Shown: one piece after another, positions 1 through 12,199 of the stretch
How positions within the stretch are numbered: the stretch's first letter is position 1
Layout: every line of letters starts with the position of its first letter
From: Chondrilla cf. caribensis
Lineage: Eukaryota > Porifera > Demospongiae > Chondrillida > Chondrillidae
DNA length: 64,000 nucleotides
Reading direction: 5' to 3'
NCBI GenBank assembly: GCA_964020155.1
Contig: OZ026546.1
Location: 3,782,900-3,846,899 of the forward strand
The notes under the pieces: model-generated
What the model saw: the letters and a program-made list of their open reading frames with translations, nothing else
Database searches by the model: none
Told to the model about the DNA's origin: nothing
Translations under genes and position numbers: made by a program

Positions 1-64
<64 letters not shown>

Positions 65-74
65 GACACACATG

Positions 75-140
<66 letters not shown>

Positions 141-154
141 CACACACACACACA

Positions 155-220
<66 letters not shown>

Positions 221-230
221 GACACACATG

Positions 231-284
<54 letters not shown>

Positions 285-294
285 GACACACATG

Positions 295-368
<74 letters not shown>

Positions 369-374
369 AACACA

Positions 375-449
<75 letters not shown>

Positions 450-526
450 ACACACACACACACACATGCACACAAACACACACACACACACACACACATA
501 CACACACACACACACACACATGCACA

Positions 527-577
<51 letters not shown>
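1..577. repeat. (CA)n microsatellite with interruptions
   Basis: The window opens inside an almost pure CA array interrupted by short variants such as AAAGACACACATGCATA, which recur at about 61, 218 and 281. The repeated interruption shows that a compound unit was itself amplified. The apparent His/Thr reading frame is an artefact of the repeat. The array may continue left of the window. Confidence 0.97.
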
Positions 578-579
<2 letters not shown>

Positions 580-1235
580 CTACAGTGTACTGTTTTCCAC
601 TCTCACCAAACTGCTTGCACATCAATGTTTGTTGCACAATAACAAACTCACAACTACAAACCCAAACACACAATATTGTATAGATTCATACATCACATCG
701 GTTGCACTGTACACGGTTCAGCTTGGCACATGTACACAGAATGCATAGCATCCTGGTACACACAGGTCACTTGCAGTAGTTTGTTCAGTAACGTACAGAT
801 TTGAGGTGAACCAAATGCATGAAATCGACAGCCTACATGCAGTTCATCAATTCACAATCATATTATTAGATTTGCATATAAAATTAATGTAATTTAGCCA
901 ATATCCTTCAATGAATTATTATGGTTAACATCACACATCAATGAATATAATTGTGTATATTATGTAGCTGCTAAGATATATTTGGGCAGAGTTGTGGAAT
1001 ACACAGATGAATGTTTGTGAATTGATTTGAAAGCAAAACCAGAGTGTGTTCTCTGTAATCAAAGATCAACGGAAAAACAAGAAAGATGAAACAGAAAACA
1101 ATTACGTTATGTTACCGTACTATCAACAGCAATAACAGTCAGTACTACAGGAATTGGAAGTCAGCATTACATGCAACAGTAGCGAACACCATGTACATTG
1201 AACAAAGTGAACATCACATGCATTAGGAGTGGAGG
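578..1235. other. Intergenic, no gene seen
   Basis: AT-rich sequence 3' of the first receptor gene. Around 1015-1065 there is weak similarity to the flanking repeat found at 8955, 12890 and 23160 (shared words such as GAATTGATTTGAAAG). No coding potential is seen on either strand. Confidence 0.6.
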
Positions 1236-2273
1236 TCACATGTTGGCTATGGCATCCTTGCTAGTTCCCGACAATTGCGTTTTATTCGTGGTCACTGATG
1301 GATGAGAGACAGTACTCCTCCTTCGGGGCACTTTGCGGAAGCACGACAGAAGGGATTTCCGCAGCGGATCGAAGTACACCATGACCAGGATGATTGGTGG
1401 AATTAGGGACACATCCATCAATGTATACCCAAGGTATGCCAGTTCCATCAAATGCATGTAGTTCTTTGTGGTCATTTCCTCCTCTGTTATAATCAATGCC
1501 GCTATGAGCACGGGAACAACTTGTCCGCACAACGAGATGAAGTTCCCGAGGAGAAGAAAAAAGCCCAGTTTTATCAATCCTTTCATTATTTCTCTGTCAG
1601 CTACTGTCTTCTTATGAATATAATACACAGTCATGAACAAAAATGTAATGCTCACTCCAGTACACACTCCGCCATATATGAGAACGTATAGAATAGCATA
1701 AGCAACAGAATGGGCACTCATAGCAACAGGACCGCAGGACAAACCTCCTCCAAAGTGTGCATCCACGAGGGATTCTGATGATATGGGTGAGGCTCCGATG
1801 ATGGCAAAGACCCACAATACGACTGCAGCGACAATGGACAACCAGTACATCATGGTCTTACGGTATTTGACAATAACAAACACTGTGATCGAAAAGGTTG
1901 CCATGAATAACAGGCGAACGGCACCTCCGACGGCTATCACGATGATGATCAATCGGCACAAGATGGAGTTGGGTGGATCGCTCCCAGAGATGGCCAAGTA
2001 TGTTCCCGTGATGTGGTACATAGCCAGACCTGTAGCCACAATAACACACCCGGAGAGAATGTTGGCAAGCACAAACCTGATCTGTTTGGCTGTAGCTTTT
2101 TCACGGAAGAGGGCCACAATTATACCAACATTCAGCACCACGACTGGGATGATCACAACGATAATGAAGAAAAGATTAAACACAATAAATCCAGCTGTTT
2201 CTGGACTATCTGTAGACACAACAAAAGTACAATTGGAGAAATTACCGGACTGGTTGATAGAGTGGTTACACAT
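1236..2273 (-). CDS. Intronless 7TM (GPCR-like) receptor 1
   Basis: A single-exon gene for 345 residues with seven hydrophobic segments and an extracellular N terminus bearing four N-glycosylation sequons (N3, N7, N11, N14). A Cys at the top of TM3 (C106) and a Cys in extracellular loop 2 (SCGP, near residue 180) can form the usual class A disulfide. TM1 has the conserved Asn (N48) and TM2 reads LANI, with Asn where rhodopsin-like receptors have Asp. There is no DRY at the end of TM3 and no NPxxY; TM7 instead ends SLIPPIILVMVYF followed by a basic helix-8-like stretch. The tail is Ser/Thr-rich. It is the most divergent member of the group that includes the genes at 5349, 10908 and 41594. Ligand and G-protein coupling are unknown; it should be called GPCR-like rather than assigned to a named class. 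Confidence 0.88.
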   Translation of the reverse strand: MCNHSINQSGNFSNCTFVVSTDSPETAGFIVFNLFFIIVVIIPVVVLNVGIIVALFREKATAKQIRFVLANILSGCVIVATGLAMYHITGTYLAISGSDPPNSILCRLIIIVIAVGGAVRLLFMATFSITVFVIVKYRKTMMYWLSIVAAVVLWVFAIIGASPISSESLVDAHFGGGLSCGPVAMSAHSVAYAILYVLIYGGVCTGVSITFLFMTVYYIHKKTVADREIMKGLIKLGFFLLLGNFISLCGQVVPVLIAALIITEEEMTTKNYMHLMELAYLGYTLMDVSLIPPIILVMVYFDPLRKSLLSCFRKVPRRRSTVSHPSVTTNKTQLSGTSKDAIANM

Positions 2274-4112
2274 CCTACACTCACTGATACAAAGGACTGT
2301 TGTTGCAGAGAAAACTGAGATTTAGTTTAACAATACACTGAACCACAAAGATAGCTCTGTACGTCAACACTGTAGCCCAGTCAGCATGTTAACCATATCG
2401 TTATTATAATGTATGCCATTGTAGGAAATTCTTTATATATGTTGCGCATATAAATAGCACAGAACAGTATGTACATGCTTACTATACACATATAATATTT
2501 TCCCCATAATGTAGACAATGGATAAAGGTCATTGGTAACTCAATATTGAAACAGTGCTTCAATTGTGTTCACAACAATTTCCCCTTTATTCAGTTTCAAA
2601 ACCATTGTCTCTGTTATTGTATCCATATATGCTATATGTGTAATAGTTACATCCTGCTTAAGTGTGCTGCAGCAGATAAAGTGCTAACAGATTATCAGGT
2701 ATTCTGTATTTTGGCATGGTGAATGATAGACAATTTATACTACAAATATGCGCATAGTCCAATACAACATATTATTATGTAATAGTAATGTGTTTACTGA
2801 TCTGCTGTAGCACACCTAGGCAGGATATAACTAACTTGTGTCCTGGCGTGGTGAATGGTAGACAATTTATACTGCAAATATGCTCATAGTCCAATACAAT
2901 ATATTATATACAATAGAAAATTAATGTGTTTACTAATTATTTCCTGTGCACCTTGTTCTCACGTAATTGATCCTAACAATGGCACCTAACTAAATAAAAA
3001 AATGATGGGGGAAATAACGCTAAGCATGAAAATATATATACCGTATGGCCAGACATATTGGCGAGAAGAATATTTGGCGATTTGGGTCTAAATTAAACTT
3101 CGGCAATTTTTATTTTGGTGGTTGGCTTCCCTGGGTTATAATCATATTCATAGCCTATGACTATGACATGCTTGAATGAAGAAAGGATTGGGTCATAAGG
3201 CAATGTGTTTCTGAGCCAAAATTTGGCAGATTATTAATTTGGTAGATTATTCAAAAATTGTCAATTGGCCAAAGTAAATATCATAAACATACCAAAATCA
3301 TTAATTCATTAGTAATTCATTAACTCATGACATGCACATAGCTCTGTTCATGGATACAGGGATCGAGTTAGTGATTTTAGCTTAGATTAACGATAATGTT
3401 CCTTTGCTAATTCAAACAAAAACTGTACTGTTCTGTAATCAAAAGATCCCATTTAAAAGATACTTTAAAATATGTGGATACATCGTCTTTTGGGTGATGT
3501 TGTATTATAATTAGAAAACATTTTATGAAAGTTATCATGCAGACGGCTCAACTTCATAGTGGTATATACTACATATTATGATTGTGTACATAATATACAT
3601 TTTGTATTAATGACATAATGCATGCACATGCAATTATAAAATTTTAAAATACATATGTATCAGATTCTAGACCATCATCTAATAACTAAATATCAACAAG
3701 TATATACTAGTTCAATTGGTTTTCATGTCAATAGGGTATGCCAGAATTATTATAGTCACTTTATTATAAATTATATCACGACTATGGTGTACATACGGAT
3801 TATAGTCCATACATGCCATTATTTGTCCGCTGCATAGAACTTTCTAAGATACGTACGAAGCATCTCGCATATGAGTTGTAGTCAGCATGATCAAATGTGT
3901 ACACTGCTTATAATCAGTCAGGTTATGTTGCAAGAGTTGAATTGACTACTTTATCAAACCGAGAGATTGAAGAATGTAAGCACACCTCATAGCAATTACA
4001 TGTGTCAAACACTGTACCTGTGGTTGCTGTCTACACTTATCAACAAGACATTGGGTTCTATGAATGTGCATTTGACGTCTCAATGTTACATACATACATA
4101 ATATATAATACA
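2274..4112. other. Intergenic with a tandem duplication and TTGGC-rich relic
   Basis: No gene is supported. At 2711-2960 two copies of a segment of about 130 bp lie in tandem (both contain GTGAATG, TAGACAATTTATACT and CATAGTCCAATACAA). At about 3050-3300 is a sequence full of TTGGCGA / TTGGCAG words that looks like a degenerate non-autonomous element, but no clear terminal repeats can be defined. The rest is AT-rich. Confidence 0.55.
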
Positions 4113-4671
4113 TACGATAGGAGGCAAAACTTTGTTCCTGTTCCGTTTAGTAAAGACAAATACGAAATACCGTTTGGTTCTGTTTCCATTTAGTCCTGCT
4201 TTCATAGAACATTATACCGTTTAAACCGTGGTAATAGCAAAAGAATTTCGCTTACCGTTGTTAAAAATGTAGGTGTGACATAGATGTGTCACATAAGCAT
4301 AGTCATCACGTCGTGTCTAGTGAATATGCTCTAGTATGCTGTTCTTCAGCGACTATACCAAACAGAGGATTTTTTCTTTACTTGTGTGGCTACAAAGCAC
4401 CAACAATCAATTGCAGTCTTAAAGAGGAGAGTTTCAAAGCTTCAAGAAGGGGAATACAGAACTTTATACAACGGTTTCAATCCAAAAGTGTTCGCACAAA
4501 TTTATAGGCGACGCTCCAAATAGTTGTAATCAGCACATTGCACAATTGCCAGCCATTTTCATGTAAACAGTATTCCGTTTCATCTTTTTTCTGTATCTGT
4601 TATCGTGGAAACGAATACAAAATGGCATTTTGCCAAAACAAAACAGGAACAAACTTTTGCCTCTCACCGTA
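4113..4671 (+). mobile_element. Degenerate Tc1/mariner-like DNA element with terminal inverted repeats
   Basis: The ends are inverted copies of each other. The left end reads TACGATAGGAGGCAAAAC then TTTGTTCCTGTT; the right end, read in reverse, is TACGGTGAGAGGCAAAAG then TTTGTTCCTGTT, so the inverted repeat is about 30 bp with a few mismatches. Inside, plus-strand frame 4418-4507 encodes LKEESFKASRRGIQNFIQRF, which resembles the helix-turn-helix region at the start of Tc1/mariner transposases. It is cut off after about 30 residues. The catalytic DDE part is absent, so the element is a deletion derivative or MITE. The family assignment rests on motif recognition only. Confidence 0.55.
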
Positions 4672-5348
4672 TACGGTAAGAACACATGGATGTATATAAT
4701 ATACAGTATTCTGCAATTGCTTCATAACACTATATATGTACATGTATACGGGATACAGTAAAACTTGCTTACTAATACGTACGTACGTATATACCCGACC
4801 CTGGTAGGTATGTACATACAGTACATACCTCTGGTTATGTAATACATATTGTTTACTCAGTCCTGGCCCTATAAAGTTTATGTGCACAGTGATAGCAACA
4901 CAACATAACTCCAACACATAACATCAGATTTGGCATGACCTCTACTGCAAGGTACTTACTAGTGAAAGTGGACTGTATTCAGTATTATTATGCTTTGTTC
5001 GGTATTTCCTGTCTGATAAGCGTGAATGTCACATATCAATGAACATTAATAGAATTATAATATAAGGTAATTAAAACTGTTTCTTGATTATAACGTTTAT
5101 TATAACAATCATGAATTTTGAAATATGTGCGTACAGCAGGAAAACTGGATACATGCATAATAATCACCATACGTTTACTTGTGTAGAACTATTTCAGTAC
5201 TGTATATTGGTGGGAATGAAATTCGTAGCACACTACAAAACATGTTCATATGAGTTATAGTGAATAACCCAAATAACACAACATAAAAATGTACATAAAG
5301 ACCCAACGTAAACTAGAAGAGCATTTCGATACAGCGTAGAGTGCTTAC
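4672..5348. other. Intergenic, no gene seen
   Basis: AT-rich sequence with many GTACATA/TACGTA words, lying 3' of the second receptor gene. The open stretch at 4600-4917 on the minus strand has no recognisable product and crosses the transposon end, so it is not called. Confidence 0.6.
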
Positions 5349-6368
5349 TTACAATTTAGTTGTTACAACAATATCGTCGTTGATTAAGTGACTACTGATA
5401 ACTTGAGAGCTTTTACGTCTCCTGCCACTGTCAGACTTGTGGCAAGAAAACCATCTTCGAAGAAGCCCCACAATTGGTTTAAAGTACACCATGATTAGTA
5501 TTGGTGGAGGAATGAGGGAAATATTCAACATTATATAGGAGAAGTAAATCAAGGCCACATCTCCGATTCCGTAATTCTTAGCTTCGGCATTCTCGAAGGA
5601 CACCAAGAAAGTTGCTATGAGAGCTGGGAGAATCTGTCCTATGATATTCACAATGTTCCCAATGAGTAGAAAGAAACCAAGTTTCAACATAGCCTTCTTC
5701 ATCTCGCTGTCTGCGATGCTTCTTCGCCGAATGTAACACACAGTGAGTGTTAACAGAGCAATAGTGACACCAAAGGTACATACACCAAAGAGGACCAAAT
5801 AGAGACAAACGTAAACGTAAGAAAAGATCCCAACTGGTACAGGTCCACAGGACACATTGTCCGAAAAGAATGTATGGACCACTTGGTCTGAAAAAAGGGG
5901 AGCAGTACCCAAAAAGGCCAAAAACCACAAGCCAGCGACAGTAACACAAATGGTTACAAACTGTCTAGTTGTCTTCAAATTCTGACATCGTACGACCACA
6001 AACACAATCCCGGAAAAGGCTGTCATGAACAAGAGTCGTGCTATCCCACCAAATGCTAAAACCATGGTGATAAACCTACACAGGTTGTCATCTGGGGGAC
6101 TATTGTCAGAGATATTGAGGTGTATCCCTGTCAAATGATATATAGACAGCCCCAGGGCCACGATGATACAGGCAACTGGGATATTCCCGAGTACAAGACG
6201 CATATGTTTGGCCGTTGTCTTATCCAGTGCTAGAAGTACCACAATAAACACGTTGACCACCACTGTGGGCAGGAGGACCAACAGGAGGAAGACAACACTG
6301 AACACTAGATACCCGGGACCAGAAAGCTCTGAGATATAGGAATACTGACTGTTTGTGAGGTTTTCCAT
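5349..6368 (-). CDS. Intronless 7TM (GPCR-like) receptor 2
   Basis: Single exon, 339 residues. The start is fixed by alignment with the paralogues: MENLT..., then SELSGPGYLVFSVVF leading into TM1. It shares with receptors 3 and 6 the block from TM1 to TM2 (TVVVNVFIVV, TTAKHMRLVLGNIPVACIIV) almost unchanged, so this subgroup is recently amplified. The TM3 Cys (LCRF) and loop-2 Cys (VSCGP) are present. Intracellular loop 3 (RRRSIADSEMKKAMLKL) is basic. TM6 carries GN..N..GQ..P and TM7 SLIPPPILIMVYFKP. The cytoplasmic tail of about 40 residues has a basic cluster (GRRRKSSQ) and ends VVTTKL. It is a plasma-membrane orphan receptor; signalling partners cannot be read from sequence. Confidence 0.9.
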   Translation of the reverse strand: MENLTNSQYSYISELSGPGYLVFSVVFLLLVLLPTVVVNVFIVVLLALDKTTAKHMRLVLGNIPVACIIVALGLSIYHLTGIHLNISDNSPPDDNLCRFITMVLAFGGIARLLFMTAFSGIVFVVVRCQNLKTTRQFVTICVTVAGLWFLAFLGTAPLFSDQVVHTFFSDNVSCGPVPVGIFSYVYVCLYLVLFGVCTFGVTIALLTLTVCYIRRRSIADSEMKKAMLKLGFFLLIGNIVNIIGQILPALIATFLVSFENAEAKNYGIGDVALIYFSYIMLNISLIPPPILIMVYFKPIVGLLRRWFSCHKSDSGRRRKSSQVISSHLINDDIVVTTKL

Positions 6369-7014
6369 TCTTCACCTGTTGAAGTTGACTGAAGAGGAGA
6401 GTAACAGACACTATGAGACCAGAGCCCTTGGCACTACAACTTGAGGATGTTCACTCAGTTGGTGGACCCTGTCGCAGGAAGTGGTAAGGAAACACTATGA
6501 ATCACCTTGTGAGAAACAGAACAGGACTTCAAAGATACTATAGAACTTTTACGCCCACTCCATAACACCTGCAAATATTTACTTGCATACACACTAAACT
6601 GAAAATACACACAAGCATCCATACAAAGATTGATTTTCTGTTTCATTAGAGAGGGGACATAATAACATTAATAATATTACTGTATGTACGTATATTAACA
6701 CTACTAATTCAATAGTACAGTAGAGATCCTAAATACATATTATCACTATTATTAGTGTATAGTTATGTATCATTTTCTTTTGGGAAACAATTGTGCTGAC
6801 ACACGTACAACTATACTAATATTGAAGGATTGTAGTCCCAATTTCATTATATAACAATAGGCAGGTGTCATCCATTCTTTCAATAACAATACAAATAGTA
6901 TTGATGTATGTGCGAGCAGGTAATGACTATCATATGAGAATATACCTAGATCTGTACATACATACCATCAATTACAATGTGAATTTGGACAAAGAATTGA
7001 AAGCATGCTGTGTT

Positions 7015-7205
7015 TAACACTTCAAGGAATTGTGGGTTTGAAATGAGGTCGTGTGACCATGTAACGGTGGCATTCATTCGAAAGTAGGATACACGCCTTC
7101 AATAGAATGGAACAATCGCTCATTCCTACTCTGAAAATGTGTATGCTTTGTGACGAAGCAGTAGGAAGAGACACTGAAAGTACACACCAAATGCAATAAC
7201 GCTAA
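7015..7205. repeat. Flanking-repeat copy 1 (also at 13040 and 26990)
   Basis: Contains TTGTGGGTTTGAAATGAGG, ATTCATTCGAAAGTA, CTTCAATAGAATGGAACAAT, GACGAAGCAGTAGGAAG and GACACTGAAAGTAC, all in the same order as at 13040-13255 and 26990-27140. All three copies have the same orientation. Copies 2 and 3 lie upstream of stalk genes A and B, so they belong to the duplicated module. This copy lies 5' of receptor 2. Confidence 0.75.
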
Positions 7206-8944
7206 CAGGTCCACATCACCTAATTTGTATGTACATAAGCATACATAACACATACTGTATGCATGTCATGTTCCAGGTTAGGGTATTATGTATATATGAA
7301 GCATGGCAATGGTATAGGCTATTATAATACCTAAATATTATGTATTATACGTATATGCAATATGAACACAACCATGAATATGATTAGAAGTATGTCTTTT
7401 AGAAGACTACGTACAACCAGACCTACGTGAACCAGATGTACTTAATAATATGAAATACAACGTCTGAATAGGATGTCTAACTGTTAATTGATATAATTAT
7501 GTAGACAAAGTGTCAGTACGTACGTTCGTATGTAAATGTACACTCAGTGAGTACGCGCAGAATGTACGTATTAGTATACAGTATATACGCAATGTTTCTG
7601 TCTTTGCTATCATTGAATTATGGCTTTATTGCTTACATAGTTGAGAATACACGCATGTAGTACATAAATAAATACATACTTGCATAGGTATGTAAAGGCA
7701 TATGGTCAATACAGTACATATTGCATCCCCCTCCAGGCAACCACCCAGCAATGGTCTGTCCATAATATTTTGCTTCTATTAGTGAATTTTTTTTCTTATC
7801 GGTTACATCAACTATTTAAACAAACACATTCGTATGAAATACAGTGTCTAACAAGGATTTCACATAGTGGAGCCTCCATACTGCATGTGAGCAATTAACT
7901 CTTACTGTACATCAAAATGATCCTTCCCATTGAAAGGCATAGCGTCCTCATTATAGAGGTAATCTACCATGCCAAAGCATTACACTGTCTACTGGATCAT
8001 AAGTGGTGTCCTCACAACAAAGGTGTCTCCTACACTGACCATTCACACTACAGGTGTGGAACTGGTACCCTCTATTAGACTAATTTGATCATATGAAACC
8101 ATATGAGGTAGTGAATCCATGCATGTGCATCATTGTTATTGCCTACATAATATTATTATATGGCTACAGCTACCCATCCGTATAGTACATTATGAGTATG
8201 CACAAACATTGGGTAGTGATGCATTGTTATGCAAACACTTCACAGGAAAACATATTATGTGTTTGGCATAGATTGGTATAGAGTATATGGGTTGCTATTG
8301 TAAACAATCACGCTTTATCAAAATAATGATGTGCACCCAAAGATGTACGTAATCAAAGAGTATACACATACGTAGTGGAGTAGCAGCTAATTTGTCACTG
8401 CTGGCAATTGGGTACACATCGACAATGTAAAGGATATAATATTGTGTACACGCACTAGACATATAATATTGTTTATGTACATTGTATATAGGTATAGGAT
8501 ACAGATACTTTATGTACATATGTTTCAGTACAGTAAGTAAGGTACAGCACAATGTCATGCAGTATGTACACACGCATGTGTGAGAATAGATTCTAAAATA
8601 AAGAGATTATGTGGACGTGTACCAAAGGTGGTGTCAAATACTATACATACATGAGTGTACATACGTATGCACATATGTGTAAGTGTACAGTATGTATGTA
8701 CTTACTGTACAAAGTAGCTATATACATGTCTGTCCACTGATCCACACAACTCAGTATGTGTTCTTTATGTCCATGCAGCACATACAGTACAATACACACA
8801 TATGTATGATAATCCATATCCTAAGGAGGACCTAATTGTAGGCTACACATGACTTAGCTTGTGGTATATCATGAAAGGCTTCCCACCATTCACACCATGC
8901 ACATGGTGTGATCATATATACAACATGGACAACGCATTAGACAC

Positions 8945-9065
8945 ACGTCAGAGAGTGAGCCTAGTGAATTGATTTGAAAGTGGAAAGAACTCTCTGTTAT
9001 GGTGAAAGTTCAAGCATGCACACATGGCTATTTTCATTTTCCACAACTTAGTGAATCATGTTACA
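8945..9065. repeat. Short flanking repeat (also at 12880 and 23155)
   Basis: Matches 12880-12990 and 23155-23260: GAATTGATTTGAAAGTG, TCTGTTATGGTGAAA, TATTTTCATTTTC in the same order. The other two copies lie 5' of receptor 3 and 5' of the receptor pseudogene at 22517, so it marks an old duplication of receptor upstream DNA. Confidence 0.6.
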
Positions 9066-9200
9066 GAATTATAGTCTTGAGTATACATGCATGTATAGAA
9101 GGATTGTCCTAACATATCAGACCATTCCCGGAAAAGACCTATAGCTGAGGTGATGTGTTTCAATCAATCCCAGAAGATTCTCATAGGAAAGAGCAACATA

Positions 9201-9330
9201 CAGTGAATTCCTGTTAATCCACCACAGCTATATCAGCCAAACATATTCATTCTGCCACAATTTTTATCCAGTATCCTATATAATGTACAAGTACTATTGA
9301 ATATCCAGTTAATCCTATTATACATAACTG
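9201..9330. mobile_element. Tigger/pogo-like MITE, truncated at one end
   Basis: Begins after a TA dinucleotide with CAGTGAATTCCTGTTAATCC, typical of pogo/Tigger ends, and shares ATAATGTACAAGTAC, TGAATATC and AGTTAATCC with the complete copy at 38238-38395. The matching right inverted repeat is not seen. Confidence 0.6.
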
Positions 9331-10907
9331 TGATGTCTTTCTCAAGATGACACAGATCCATTGGAAATAGTTTTTTTCTCTGTAAAAGTGTTCCAATATC
9401 CAAACTAATTATAAGTCAAGGGCCTACATTTTGATGCACATAATACATAATATTATCTACATGGAATGATAACCACACCAGAAGCATAGGTGGGATGCAG
9501 AGTGTTGACTCATAAGTATAAACGCATTCAGTCTAGCACCATATGTATCTTTATGACACCTGCTCTAACTTGTAAAGTCTTCATGCAGGTGTTCATTTTC
9601 ATATTATATAAAGGACATCCAACTGCCGGATGTAGTTATTATGTACAGGCATTAGTAGTGAGACCAATGACTGGATTCTCCGGAAATTAAACAGACATAC
9701 TGGTATTTAGAAGGGTACCCTTGGGAGCTTTGGGTGGTTCTCAAGTTTTTTTATATGCACAGACTAACACATTGTCATAATGAAATCAATTAGGTATCAG
9801 ATTCTTTAGTAACACCTGGCTGATAACTAGTGAGGTTTTCACACAGGTGTCCACAACACGAACATTAAAATTAAAATTGTATCAATATTATAAAGTTTGA
9901 TGTCACTAGATAACTTTGGTATACATCAGTAGTCATGGCAAATGTACGTACGTAAGAGACAAATCCAGAAAAATCCTTTTACCTTGGGTAAATGTACTAA
10001 TCTTCCATACTGCCATGGTGCTCCAAGAGAAATCTGTCCCTTCATCCAGGAGTTACAAAGCATCTATACACAAAATGCAGCAATTACACATTAGATGCGA
10101 ATATAGGGTATTTCTGAACAGAATATCAAAACCCTGCTTAAAATGGTTCTGCTTGAACTTTTTGTACCCATTAATTTTATATCCATTTTCATTTTCCTAT
10201 TGCTCTCATGGTATAATAGCTTTTTGAGGATTTAATACAGCAGATAAACATTGAAAATCTAGCTAAATTATTGGATTACATGATGAAATAACGTAATTCT
10301 GGAAAATAATGTGTGATTAAAATCATACGAATCATCCAAATCTGGAGTGGAATTATATAAATGCTATATATTATAAAAATGCACAACTCCGTTTTGAACA
10401 CCAGAAACGAATAATGCGCGCTTAAAAATGGCATTCTATATAATGCGCCGGTGAATTCACTCGCAAAGTTTGTATTTATAAAATACCGCATTATGTAATT
10501 TCCGGAATTACGGTACACACATTCCCACACTGGAAGCATGGGCGTGCAGTGCGTCGACTTGTGAATGTGGGGATGACTTAGGTTTGCCCCAAAAATACTT
10601 GCATACATCATAGATTCAATGTGCCAAACTCAATCAGCTCAAAAACACATTACATACAAAATAGCATGCAATGAAAATTAATGGCCTCATGTGGTTAGCC
10701 ATTAAGGTTAAAGTCTGCAAATAAATCAAATTAATGAAAAGCAGTCCGAGCAAAAATAATTCTGTTACAGCAGCTGAAACAATGAAATTCAAAAAATTAC
10801 AATTTCAATGGCGGTTCTTTTGCATGGGAACAAATTATGTCACATACGTACATGTTTAAGTACAATCGTTGCTTTTGAATTGGTTTTCTCCTCTCTTGCA
10901 TCTCGAA

Positions 10908-11846
10908 TTACAACATGCATAAGGTACGTATATGCCGGCACCAAACATTAAGAGGTTTAAAATACACGAAAATCAGGACAGGTGGTGGAACAAGGGAGAG
11001 GTTAAGCATTGTATATGCAAAATAGATAGCAGCGGATTGAGGGCTACCCCTGCTTTGAACTACATTTGTGGTATCTTCTGGAGGTACCAGGAATGCAGCT
11101 ATAAGAGGCGGAACAACCTGTCCTATGATGTTGATGAAGTTCCCAATGAGTAGGAAGAAACCTAGTTTCAACATTGCCTTTTTCATTTCATCATCCGTGA
11201 TGCTGCTACGACGAATGTAGCACACAGTGAGTGTCAGAAGGACAATGGTGACTACAAATGTACAAATGCCGAAAACAAAACAATACAGGGAGACATACAC
11301 ATAGGATCCCACTCCAACTGGTATCGGACTGCAAGATACATTGTCACCGTAATAAGTGTACAAGACCTCATGTGAGAGTAGTGGTGCTGTTCCCAAAAAG
11401 GCACAAATCCACAATATAACTACGAGAATGATGAATATTACAAGATTCTTTCTCGGCGTGCTCTCATGACATCTCACTGTGGTGAAAATCATACCAGCAA
11501 AGGTAGCCATGGACAGCAGACGTGCTACTCCGCCAAAGGCTATCAAAAAGAATATAAAACTACAGAAAACGACAGTTGGAGGTGTTCCCCTTGAAATGTT
11601 CAGATACATCCCAGTCAAGTGGTACAGTGACAGCCCCAGGGCCACAATGATACAGGCAACTGGGATATTCCCGAGTACAAGACGCATATGTTTAGCCGTC
11701 GTCTTGTCCAGTATGATAAATACCACAATAAACACGTTGACCACCACTGTGGGGAGGAGGACCAACAGGAGGAAGACAACACTGAACACTAGATATCCGG
11801 GACCAGTTAGTTCCGAAACATAAGATGTGTTCACAAGGTTCTCCAT
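10908..11846 (-). CDS. Intronless 7TM (GPCR-like) receptor 3
   Basis: Single exon, 312 residues from the ATG at 11846. An in-frame ATG 24 codons upstream exists, but the paralogues at 5349 and 41594 align from MENLV..., so the downstream start is preferred. N-glycosylation sequon at N6 (NTS). TM1-TM2 is nearly the same as in receptors 2 and 6. The extracellular loop 1 to TM3 segment (GMYLNISRGTPPTVVFCSF) and loop 2 (GDNVSCSPIPVG) match receptor 6 closely, making these two the nearest relatives. The tail is short, ending ...VYFKPLNVWCRHIRTLCML about 20 residues after TM7, whereas receptor 6 continues into a Lys-rich tail. Arrestin or kinase regulation could therefore differ. Confidence 0.88.
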   Translation of the reverse strand: MENLVNTSYVSELTGPGYLVFSVVFLLLVLLPTVVVNVFIVVFIILDKTTAKHMRLVLGNIPVACIIVALGLSLYHLTGMYLNISRGTPPTVVFCSFIFFLIAFGGVARLLSMATFAGMIFTTVRCHESTPRKNLVIFIILVVILWICAFLGTAPLLSHEVLYTYYGDNVSCSPIPVGVGSYVYVSLYCFVFGICTFVVTIVLLTLTVCYIRRSSITDDEMKKAMLKLGFFLLIGNFINIIGQVVPPLIAAFLVPPEDTTNVVQSRGSPQSAAIYFAYTMLNLSLVPPPVLIFVYFKPLNVWCRHIRTLCML

Positions 11847-12199
11847 TTTGTACCTGTTGAAGGTGACTGGATAGAACAGGAACAGTAGCTGTAACACCAG
11901 GTAAAGATTTCTCAGCACTGCTATTCGAGTGGTACACTTAGATCACAATTGTGGTCACTGCTTTAGGAAATGGTATATAAGACACGTTATATGTACAAGT
12001 TGACTCCAGATCTGTATTGTGTAAGACTTAATAATCATTGAATAGTGTCAGGTGAATTGAAATTATTATTCTGATGTCATGATGTTATGTAATGCACATA
12101 TTTGCCACTAAACACATGCTTTCAAAGTTATTGTTTCAAAAGTAAAGAATCTACAAACTATTCCCGCTCATTGCATACATGATTGAAGCCCTAAAGATG

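Larger units (their letters stand above)
6369..10907. other. Long intergenic region between receptors 2 and 3
   Basis: A 4.5-kb AT-rich stretch without a supported gene. It contains two short flanking-repeat copies (7015-7205 and 8945-9065, listed separately) and a Tigger-like MITE at about 9201. Several open frames of 60-110 codons exist but have low-complexity or unconserved content. 10276-10611 (minus) is locally richer in CG (GCGCGC, CGGAATTACGG) but gives no recognisable protein. Confidence 0.55.

Noticed and set aside
72..683. 203-codon His/Thr reading frame
   Set aside because: Pure product of the CA repeat; the same happens at 16213, 20773, 33471, 39421 and 46103.
1783..2325. 180-codon plus-strand frame opposite receptor 1
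   Set aside because: It is the antisense shadow of a conserved receptor. Similar shadows occur at 11479, 42192, 55837, 57568 and 59699 because the receptor codons are biased, not because there is a second gene.
7015..7205. SINE with B-box (GGGTTTGAACTGAGG-like word in the flanking repeat)
   Set aside because: Only the B-box-like word is seen; there is no A box at the right distance, and all copies fit duplicated receptor or module flanks.
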